64,000 nucleotides of DNA from Echinarachnius parma. Taxonomy: Eukaryota > Echinodermata > Echinoidea > Clypeasteroida > Echinarachniidae. The stretch spans positions 1 to 64,000 of the forward strand of contig JBAMJV010002968.1 in the NCBI GenBank assembly GCA_037951105.1, given 5' to 3'. The translations under genes and the position numbers were made by a program. Shown in pieces: positions 48,601-60,600 of the stretch. The notes under the pieces were generated by a model, which worked only from the letters and a program-made list of their open reading frames with translations, searched no databases and was not told the DNA's origin. How positions within the stretch are numbered: the stretch's first letter is position 1; every line of letters starts with the position of its first letter.

Positions 48601-51600
48601 AGGTGGACCTCACAGCAGGAGACTTGGTGGAAGTCTTTGAGAAGAATGACAACGGTGAGACCAAGAAAAAGGAGATTTACTAGTCATAACAAAGTGATCT
48701 ATTAACTTCTAAAGATGTTTCCAAACGTTATATTTTAGACTTTGATCCTATAGCAATATGATTGGCAGATTCTTCTGAATGATGTGTGATAGTTTCATAG
48801 AATAAGAACACTGCAAACAAAATAAAAATTGATGTCAGAATTGTTATCACCGTTGCCCATTGATTTTGAAACACTTAAATTCTTGAAATCATAAATACAA
48901 TCGTGGAAAAAATGATTGGACCAAGCATTTTGTGATCAATTTGACAAAAAATGATTTAACCCTTTGAACCCTGCATTATTTCAGGTCGTGACCCTGACCC
49001 TGCATTATTTTCACACATTAAGCATATTTTACTAGATGAATGAATATTGTATCTAATGTACATCATGATTCATCACTCATTTATTTAATTTGCAAGAATA
49101 AAAATAATGTACAGAGAAATTTAGATGTTGATAATGATCATAATTATAACAATAATACCAGATATGGTAATAACAGATATAAAAACAATTACCTCACTCA
49201 CTACCTGTGCCACGCCACCATGGCTTTGTTTACTTTGACGACCACCAGCATGACCACCTGTTCCACCAGCATCCCAGCCTTTACATTGCCCGCTTGTACA
49301 GGGCTGAGATCGTGTAGCTTCTGGTACACTCTTCGGTGTCCATTTCGCCTTCAAAATTACTACTTTGACTAGTCAAAGTAGTGATTTTGAAGATGAAACG
49401 GACACCGAAGAGTGTACTAGAAGGCTGGGATGCTGGTGGAACAGGTGGTCATGCGGGTGGTCGTTCAAAGGTTACAAATCCAAGCCGTAATCGACGAAAA
49501 CGCTATGCTGAAATACACACGGGGATCTCTACACAACATAGAATAGAGATCAAGAGGATGCCGTCATTATAACTAGGGTCACATGAATACAGGCCGGTTT
49601 ACCAGCCTTTCGTGTATATGCATGTTCTCTGCGCGGCCGGTTTTCCGGCCATTCGGGTTCAAAGGGTTAATGACATATCATTGTAAAGCGCTTAGAGATG
49701 ATTATCAATCATATTAGGCGCTATATAAATCAAAACATTATTATTATTACTAAAAGGGGTGTATTCAATGGTGTTAGGGATAGCTACCACATATTTTCTG
49801 CCTTCAATTTGATAAAAAAAACATGAATTTGATCCAAATTGTATGGATTTTGTCCATTCCTTACAGAGGCATGGGTTTTATACAGTTTTTGTCGAGCCAC
49901 CGTAGGTGAAGGGAGACTAGGGATCCAAAATGTGTCCGTCTGTCCGTCCGTCCGTCTGTCCGTCCGTGACACTTTGTAAAAATTGGAATAACTTTCCAAC
50001 CCTGCATCTGTTTGTAACCAAACTTGATTGGTAAATGCCCTACATTGGCCTCCATGATATTCTGGGGTCAAATGTCACATCAGTAGGTCAAAGGTCAAAT
50101 GAGGGTCAATGTGAAGTTTTACCTGCAAGTGTCTATTAGGGTTGATAACTTTCCAACCCTGCATCTGTTTGTAACCAAACTTGATTGGTAGATGCCCTAC
50201 ATTGGCCTCCATGATATACTGGGGTCAAAGGTCACATAATTAGGTCAAAGGTCAAATGAGGGTCAATTGCGCGCAAGTGGGCAAGACACTTTATGGCTAT
50301 CGCCTTGTTTAATACTGAGTGCAAAAATTGATTTTTTTCCCCTGTAAGTTGTGATTACTAGAAAGGTCCTCCAGGTCCTAGTGTGACTTGTATGAGCTCT
50401 TTGATTCTTGGTGAGAGTTGCCAAGTGGCATTAAACTCTGTTGGAGAAGCAAATCATATTTGGATGTTGACTGCCTGTGCTTTAGCAGTATACTAGGATA
50501 GAGGCCATCTTCAACTGGTCTTACTGATTTTACGAGACGCAAGCTTAAAGGGTACCACCACCCAAAAATAATAATCTTTTTATAGAAAGGTAACATCTTT
50601 AGTATTCCATTCCTTCAATAAGTTCACAAAAATATGTTTTCAGAAAAATATATAATTGGAAAACGCATCACCATTCTCAGCCATGCGGTCATGCGGTCTG
50701 AATGCGCAGACTATTATGCGAGCAGAGCCAGCGGCGCTCTATGCAGAGCGAACGAATCATCCGGGATTCTATTGACGTACACGTGAATTGCATTGGCGCA
50801 CTCGCAAATGCCTGGCCCGTGTGGAACCACGAGATAGCCGTGGTTCCGTAAGTGGTGGAAATGAATTGCTTTGTTTATGAATTACACAACCCTTTGCAAA
50901 ATGTTGGGTATCTATTTGATATCACAAAACGGTACCAAAACATATAATAATGTGTTCTCCTTTGCCTGGTGGTCCCCTTTAAGCTTTATTATATGTCCCT
51001 CGTTACAGTATTTTTAGGTTGTGATGTGCAGGGTTACTAGTCAACCGGGTTAACACCCTACTCTTTTCCAGAAGATGACTAGGTTCTTAGCGTGCATGAG
51101 GTGTGACTGTCTCATGCACGGGACCTTCATTTATCCTCCTATCCGAGGAACAGGCTGTTTTCAGTGAATCCTTTTCCTGCATACTTCTGCGACAAGAGCA
51201 ATTGACTACCACTTGGCAACTCTAATCCATAATTAATTTACTCATAAACAAGCCCCGCAAAGAATGGAAATACATTTCTATGATATAAGCACTACTTACA
51301 GAAAAAAATCATAAAATGTTCCACTTTGCATTGAACATGTGTGTATAAAACCCACATATTTGTATGGTCAAAATCCATGCAATTATTCATGAAATTCATG
51401 TTTTCTTCAAATTCAAGACTTAAAATCTGTTGTAAGCATTCCTAATCCTATTGGCTATACCCCCTTTGATATTTTATGAACTTTTGTTTCTTAAAAGGGA
51501 GTGTCCGCCATTTACAAATCGTCTGAACAGTTCCCAGTAGATGGATGAGGATGAGTGTAACACACATATACAATTTTAGATCGAGTAACCCTGTAATTTG

Positions 51601-54600
51601 GATTCTATGAATGAATAAATGAATGTGTAGAAATCATCCCTTCATCAAACTATATATCGGCCAATAAATGTGTTTAACTGATTTAGCATTATATTACAAC
51701 AATATTGCAGTTATTCTTGTAAAGGTATTTATAGACAATATATTTTAAAGGTATGCCACGAAAAAGGTGTAAAAATGGAGAATAAACAATTATTTTGTTT
51801 AGTATTTGCTAAAATGCCGTTGTTCATTCACAATCTGTGCGCGGTTCACGAACAGCCACGGGGGGCTTGCCGCAATGCGCCGGCAGCTATTGTGCACAAA
51901 ATGTTTGCACGCGTGAAGACTCGTAATGCAATATAAACAATGGTCCGTTGCTTTTATTATTTTGAGGTTTTACAATCAATATAACTCCACAAAAAGGAGA
52001 TTTCAAGCCCTGTTTTTTTTTCTTCAGGCAAGCTGTTAAATGACATTTTCTTTCATATAAGACAATAACCTCGCAACTTTTGAAATTTGGCATGCAAAAG
52101 GCGGACACTCGCTTTAAAATGTAACAAAAGTGACAAAATAGTGTAAACAATCTAAACAATTAGCAAAAAGTGCTTGGTCCAATAATTTTTTCCAAGGCTG
52201 TATCTCGATAATTAGGAAGACATTTGAAAATCAAAACCCTTTTCATTCTTCTGTAACCATGAGCCAAACAACAAGAACTTTAAGGAGAAACCTTTAACCT
52301 GTTCACTACCAGATTTTGGGATCCCATGGAGAGAACAGGTTCCTGTACTAGGCAATGTGTAAGCAGTTATCAAAACACATCAAAATTGTTTTTAGTAATC
52401 GTAGGTTTCCATTGTTGTGTAGATACACAGTGATTTAACCAGTAACACTATGTGGAGTAGTGATTGTGCAGTCATGAAAAGAACTGCCAATTATTGCATT
52501 GAAAACTCATCATGGACTAGTGATAATATTCTTGCTTGGTCATTTGGAGTGACGACAGTCAAGCTGCTGAAATACAGTCAAACCTGTTTTAGCGGCCACC
52601 CGTCTATAGTAGCCAACCGGCCTATAGTGGCCACCAAAAGTGATCCCTGAAGTGAAAAACAATGTTTGGGAAGGTCACTTGTCAACAGTGGCCACCTTTC
52701 TTGTTTCACTTAAGTGGTAACTTTACACAGGTTAGATAGAGCCCCTTGTATCACCCTACCCCTCCCCTACAATGAACTATACTTAAAAATCACAAACAAA
52801 TACATGTACATCCAAAACTTAAAGAGAGAGTTTTGATATCTAATTTGCTTGCATCTATAAAATAAATCTTCAATTGACAGTATGGTGTTGCTATAACTTT
52901 AATCACTTAACTCAACCAACCTAAAAGTTAATTATATTATATTTGTAACAAAATTTAAGTTCAATACTAGAGAATCAAACCCATGCTATGAATGTCATAA
53001 TATGTAATTTACAAGACCAACTCCATCAACAATTGTATACAGATAGTACTAATTCAGTGCTACTGCAATAAGAAGGAAATTAATCTTGTATTGTAGCAAG
53101 AAAGTCAATCTTAAGTTAACATTATGGTCTTTATGGCCCAAATTTTCATAAGTGGCACAACTTTAATAGTCCGGGCTAAAATTACAGAAATGACCAGTAA
53201 CCGTTCAAATGGTATCACACCTGTGGAGTTTCAATAGTCCATTGATGGTAAGTACGTGCCACTGGAGATATTATAATTGTTTAATAACAAGATTGACTCG
53301 CTCCAGGCTTTAGTGAGTAGAATGATGAATTGCACTTCCTTCTTCCTTGTCTGGCCACATTGTTTACACTCTCTCTCTTTCTCATTCATTTTTCCTCTAA
53401 CTCTAAGAGTCTTTGTTTTTCTCATTTCCTTCCCTCCCTCCTTTTTATTTGCTGGCAATCCCCCTCCCTCTCCATCTCTTTTTTCTGTGTCTTTGTTTCT
53501 CTCTGTACCTCTAGAGTCCCATAATATATACCCAGAGTATCAAAAAGTATTGTCCAGAAAATGGAAACAAAATGATGGCAGGAGGTGTTTACTGCTACTC
53601 TCTGTATAAACGGAATCTAAACTGAACTTTCTCTACAGGGTGTTTATAAAAAAGCGGAACCCAACTTCCACCCGCAATATTTTATTACATAAACATAATT
53701 ATATTTATTGCAATATGTCATATCAAAGGTTAATTCATACTCTTTCGTTTGATACCAAATATGTGATGATAACGTCATGCATGATTGAATAAAACTTATT
53801 TTTAAAAGGTTATGTAAAAAGTACTTTGCGCACAAGAGTAGAAAGTAATTGTTAAATGCAGTGTAAAGAATGAAACAGTAGACAAATTCAAGTGACATTT
53901 CATGATGTTTCTTGATTCATAGTTTTACATTTTATTCAACTTTTTGAAGAGTTGAGGGTCCATAATTATCCCCAAGGTCCTTCCACATGACCCCCATGTC
54001 TGTCCACACAGGTTTGTGCTCATGTTAAGTAGTCAGTTGCATGATCAGGCAAGGAACTGATTTAAAAAGTAACTCCATGTTAAATTATTCACGGAACAAA
54101 AGGATTACAAGACAAAAGAACAGAGGTTTCCATGAATGACCATCACACCGTGTTGATGAATAGATCTAAATCTTGTGCGCAAAGCAATTTTAACATTGCT
54201 CGTTTAAAATGCTTGCAATTCAATAACTACAAGCTCAATTATTACAAATATGGTATCAAATGAAAGAATAATAAATTATATTATCTTTGTGATGATATAT
54301 TGCAATAAACATAACTATGTTTAATACATAAGATATTGCTGGTGGAAGTTGGGTTCCGCTTTTTTGTAAACACTCTGTAGTGACACTATTTCCACAATTA
54401 TACTTGAACAAAATGGGGGGGGGGGGGGGGGGGGGGGGTGTTCAGCCCCTCCCCCCAAAAAATACAAAGACAAAATGGCCCGTATTCACAAAGGAGGTTT
54501 GTACAAACCATGGTTCAAACCGAGGTTTACATCTATGGAATGCCAATTGTAAACTGATGGAGAGAGAATGTGTACCATCAACATTGTAAACAAGTAAGGA

Positions 54601-57600
54601 ATTTACATTCTCTCTCCATCAGTTTACAATTGGCATTCCATAGATGTAAACCTCGGTTCGAACCATGGTTTGTACAAACCTCCTTTGTGAATACGGGCCA
54701 TTATGTCTGTGTTTGCCCCCACTTACCACTTACCTTTAACATTTCGCTCAGGTTGGTGGTTTGTGACTATCAATGATCAACATGGATGGGCACCGGGAAC
54801 ATTCCTCCAGAAACCAGACGGCTCGGAAGAAGATGATGAGACGGTTATACCAGGAAACGGTAAGGGGAAAACAAAGTTATTGTTGGTGTTTTTTTGGTGT
54901 ACTTATGTATATTGATAGTCCATTTTCATGTAGTGCTTTATAACTGTTAATTCTCTTTTTTTGTGGACTAATGTCTAATAAACATGGTCCATCTTTATAT
55001 AGCGCTTTATTGCGGTTGATTCTCAAAGTGGTCAGACCAGTAATCATTACATTGACTTGAATAAGCTGAGCAAACTTGATGAAGCACTCAAGCACTTCAA
55101 GTAACAATTCCTGCCAAGTACCCATTTACTACAACTGGGCTGTGTGTAGCAAATGTGGTGAATAAATAAATAGTATATTGTTGAAAAATAGTTATAGTTT
55201 GGCATCGAATCCACAAGATTTATTTTGAAAGATGGAGACCAGAACCAATTTGCATTGTACCAAGTCATTCCCACATTGTGTTTTCAAATCTTAAATAAGG
55301 ATGTTCTTTCAAACAAGACATCTTCAGTATTTCTCTCACTTTTGACTAATAATGAAATGATTTAGTTCTTTGTAGTTACGGTTGTCCCATGTTATATAAG
55401 CCCTAATTTTTATATGTTTGTGTATGTATTTTTTTCTACATGTACTTAGATTTTGATAAGGGTGAGTAAACTCACTTTTGTTGTACCTTCTCATATTAAC
55501 TATCACATTACCAGAGACTAGACAATGCACATCATGTTTAGATGACAATGCAGTTATTTAGCATTACATGAGTTCAACATCCTGCACATCACAACCAAAT
55601 AGTAATCAGTAAGTTGATTGGTCATCAACAGTTCATAATATTCAAGTCTTATGGAGCACTACATTGGATGAAGAAGAGGTAAAGGGGTAATGTGTAAAAC
55701 CTGAATTATTTAATAACAAGAATCTTTGAGTCACTTATTTAAAATATACCTTGATATACAATGAGTCAGTGTAAAGAATGTGTGTATGTCTCAAATAGCA
55801 ATGACTTGAATGCTCCAGAGGGAGTGGAGAGAGTGCACTGCTCGATATATTGTGGGTGTGTATCCTGATTAAATGCTAGGACTTATGGCTTTCTTGGGAG
55901 AATAGTGCAAAAGTACTAAAGATCTCAAAAACGATCTCAAAACTGAAATAATCCATGTAATATCCCTATTCAGAAGCTCAAGCCACAAAGTAACCCATTA
56001 CCAAATCTTGTTCTTGAGAATGCATCTTTCCGCAGCTCTGAGCGTGTAAGAGACTTAATGTAGGCGTTAGGGTTAGGGTTAGGGACAAACCTCTCACCTC
56101 TCTACCCTACAGCATTCATGTTGTGTACTGATCATTGCTCACATTCTGGTCATGAATGAAGACTTTGATTGATATGAAATCAACGATACAACTAGGGTAA
56201 ACAAGTAGACCCATGAATATTCAATATGTTCATTATTATATTGCAGTAAAATCATTTATAACAATACTTAAGCCATGATAAAAAGATAAAATATTAACTC
56301 GAAAGACGCTTGAAATATTTGAAGTGAATAAATTGCCAATAATATATTTATTTGCATGGATGTGATATCCTATGACTTCCCCCTTTTAAAAAAAAGCATA
56401 ATAACTCAGACTATTATATGAAATAATGGAATACATTACCAATTAAACATACCGCCCAATAAAAGTTATGGATGTCGTATCCTATGAAATGTATTTTGTA
56501 CCTGTTTGTTTTCATTGGTTCGTCAAGTTGATAGCATGATGGGGTGGGCACAGTGGTCTGTACACATTATATGAACAATCAACACACACATTCATATTTT
56601 CACATTCACATTACACATTTACGTCATTTACTCAATTTCACAAGCACCTCAACCATACCCACTTTTTCCTCTTCCAATTCAATATCTGTCATCCAAATCA
56701 TATCTATCAAATGGATAGAAGTTATCACATCTTCCCAGCATTTCTTTCTTGTATACTAGTATTTCATTATCACAAATTCACTTGTTCACTGGTGTCACTC
56801 TCTCAAACTATGAAACAGCATTGACAGAAAAAATTAAAATATAGAAAGAGGTTCACTTGCTATTCAAAATTAAATGTTTGTATTGTAGTCAGAAGATCCC
56901 AGCAACAAAACACATTTATATGAATACTTATCACATAAATAACAATAAAAGTGTTTTAAATGGCGGTAATAAAAATTATCTAAGGGGTTGTAAGCATCAA
57001 CACATACAATTTTATCATGGCTTTATGAACCATTTTACTGCAATATACTTCAGCCACGGAATGAAAGAAATAAGTATAATTACGGCGCTCGGCCCACGGC
57101 CTACTTGTGTAACATGACAAACAACAAAACATAATAATGGTACATTCAATCTTAAAGAATATCATACACCCTAACATATAAAGGCAAATAAATTAAAGCA
57201 AAAATAAAAACAATCCACAGTGGTGTATAAAAGTCATTTCTGCCGACTTTGCACCAACCCGTAATAAACAGTTACCAACCCCCCAAAAAAACCAGAGCGA
57301 AAATCCCCTTCCCAACAGACATCTCGCGCACAACATATAATACAATAGGGTCATTCCGTGTCAATTCAACCAATCGATAACACCTTACCTTCTTCAATTT
57401 TGCTCATATTTGGTTTTTAGGGTTATTTTGGCTGAAAAAGCCGAAATTTCAAATATGAGCGCAATCGGACGTACGGTTTTCGCGTTACGACACGCCGATT
57501 TTTACAGATTTTCGCTAAAACGGCCACGCCCGGCAATACGAAAACGACCATATCTCTGTAACCCCTGGGCCAAATATGTTGAAATTGGTGTCTATGGAAA

Positions 57601-60600
57601 GCCAATTTCATGAGAGATCCATTTTTAAAGTCATTTTTTATGTAGGAGCAACTTGAAATGTATTGACCTTTTGACCTTTACTTTGAACTTGAATTTGACC
57701 TTGTGGGACAGGTGACGTGAAGATTATTTTCGTTCAAAATCGTACCCCTACATGTTTTCTACATAATATCAAAAAATTAGAGTTACGTTTTTCTTTGTTT
57801 GCTTGCTATATCTTCTCAAAGTACAGGTGTTCAGTGCAAATAATGTATTTGTATACAATGTACGTATTGTATATATGGGCCATTCAGTATGGTTATGCAT
57901 ACAATGTGTGGATACCAAACTAGAACTGTTACTTTGTCTGTCTCTCTGTCTCTTTCTCTCTTTCCTCTTTTAAATGATAAAAGTAAGATTCTTAGAGAAC
58001 AAGTCTTATGATAAAACTATGACCTACCATAAACAAGTCAGTGGCCCTCAAAAACAGATCAATGCTGGGTTGCTGAAGAAGATATTTTATTTACAGTATA
58101 AACCCCATCTCTTACATCCTCGTCCTCCAGAAACTACTGCATCTCAGATAATGCAATCCATTGTGGGTACAACAATGGATTGTTGACAGTCAATGACTTT
58201 TTTATGGTAAGTCATAGTTTTATCATAAGACTGAATAACTCTAATAATCTTACTTTTATCATTTAAAAGAGGAAAGAGAGAGAGAGACAGAGAGAGAGAG
58301 ACAGACAAAGTAACAGTTCTAGTTTGGTATCCACACATTGTATGCATAACCATACTGAATGGCCCATATACAATACGTACATTGTATACAAATACATTAT
58401 TTGCACTGAACACCTGTACTTTGAAAAGATATAGCAAGCAAACGAAGAAAAACGTAACTCTAATTTTTTGATATTATGTGGAAAACATGTAGGGGTACAA
58501 TTTTTAACGAAAATAATCTTCGCGTCACCTGTCCCACAAGGTCAAAGTAAAGGTCAAAAGGTCAATACATTTTAAGTTGCTCCTACATAAAAAATGACTT
58601 TAAAAATGGATTTATCATGGAATTAGCTTTCCATAGACACCAATTTTAACATATTTGGTCCAGGGGTTACAGAGATATGGTGGATTTTGTATTGCCGGGC
58701 GCGGCCGTTTTAGCGAAAATCTGTAAAAATGGGCGTGTCGTAACGCGAAAACCATACGTCCGATTGCGCTCATATTTGAAATTTCGGCTTTTTCAGCCAA
58801 TATAACCCTAAAAACCAAATATGAGCAAAATTGAAGAAGGTGAGGTGTGAATTTCCATTTTTTTTGGTTGAATTGACATGGAATGACCCAATACCGGGAT
58901 GTCAATTTGCATGCTGGAAGTATTGCGCACATAATGCCCTGTTTGAAGGAGCACTCTGCACCACATTCAGCAAACTATTCTACATCAATGCACCGTCAAC
59001 TGAAAAGCCCCTTTTCCCATTCTCTGATTTTACTTTCGGGATAGTTAAGATGCGATTATCAGCTTTTCTTGGTCTATAAGTATGTAATACATTCATAGAT
59101 GGGGTAAACAGACCACATAAGTAAGATAACTTTTTGAAATTGCCAGTGTTTTTCCATTTGTATCCATTTAAAGGGCAATAAAACCCAAGTAAACTGTTGC
59201 TTTCATAGATTTGAAGAGATTATGAGGAATAATCTCTGAAAGATGGAGCATAATCGGGCCATAAACAAGAAAACTATGGCTCCTTGAAGATGCCCATTTA
59301 TTCCTATGGGGAACTCAAATTGGCAACGCACTCTGATAAGTTTGTGGACTATTCCCCATATATGTTTTGTACACAAATTTCCTAATTTTTACAGTTTTCT
59401 TCATAGTCACACTTTTCCATTCCCCAAACTCACGATATGTTGTGTATAAATGTATTCTACAAAACATATAGAACTCAAACGAAGGGTAAACATATTTTGA
59501 GAAAATTTAACAAAATTTAAATTTTGTGTACAAAACATATGGGGAGTAGTCCAAAACTTTGCCAGAGTGCATTGCCAAATTGAGTCACTCATAGAAATAA
59601 ATGAATATTTTCAAAGAGCCATAGTTTTCTTATTTCTTGACCGATTGTGCTCAAATTTTCATGGACCAGTCATCATATTTGGTGTCTTATAGCGCATACA
59701 ACAATTTTCCCGGATTTCATTGTCCTTTAAGGGTTTAAAACATTTCTATGGTTGGGGTTTGTGTTTTTTTGAAGAACAATTCTTGCCATTTGTTTATGTT
59801 GTTTTATCAAAATATTTTTTGTACTTTGGGTACAATTAGTCCAAGTTGAACAACAATAATCAAATTATGGTAAAATCAATGAATTTTTCAGCATCTTTGC
59901 ACTATCTATTGTGAGATATTTCCTTACTCTTCGTAATAATGCAAGTCTAGAGGCGATCTTATTTGAACATTTATTTAACATGCTCTTGCCAAGATAAGTG
60001 ATGGTCAATAAAAACACCTACATTTTACACTGTCTGCCCATTTTATTTGTTCATCATTTACCTTGGATGATAAATTGCCTGATTCACGTTTGCCAATTTT
60101 TGTGGTGTTCCAACCACCATAAATTGTGTTTTATCGGTATTGAGAGTTAGTTGAGTTTTGTGTAGCCAATTCATAATAAGAGCCAAATCATAATTTAATT
60201 TACTTTCGATATCCCTAGCATCTAATGACTCATACATTATGGCAGTGTAAACTGCATTACGTTACTGTTCTGTGCTTAACAACAGATGGGAGATAATTCA
60301 TTAATAAAGAAAATAATAAGGGTCCCAGAATGGAACCTTGGGGTACCCCTGATCGAAGAACTTGCATCCGATCTTGTACTTTGTGTGCGCTCATTTAGGT
60401 ATGATCTAAACCACAGCAATGCATTGTCATGCACCCCAAACTGATGTAGTTTCTCAAGTAACAGACTATGATATACAGAATTAAAAGCCTTCCTAATATC
60501 TAAGAATACAATTCCTGTCAACTTACCATTATCCATATTCCTATGATACAAATAATTGCTAACATTTATAAGTCAAAACAGTAATGGTAGAGTACCCTTT

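Noticed and set aside
53277-53609. 110-residue plus-strand frame rich in Ser, Leu and Phe
   Set aside because: Encoded by a pyrimidine tract; looks like a membrane protein only by composition.
57410-58932. Mirror-image open frames beginning with VFRVILAEKAEISNM-type peptide
   Set aside because: They lie in the two arms of the 1.54-kb palindrome and carry no recognisable domain.
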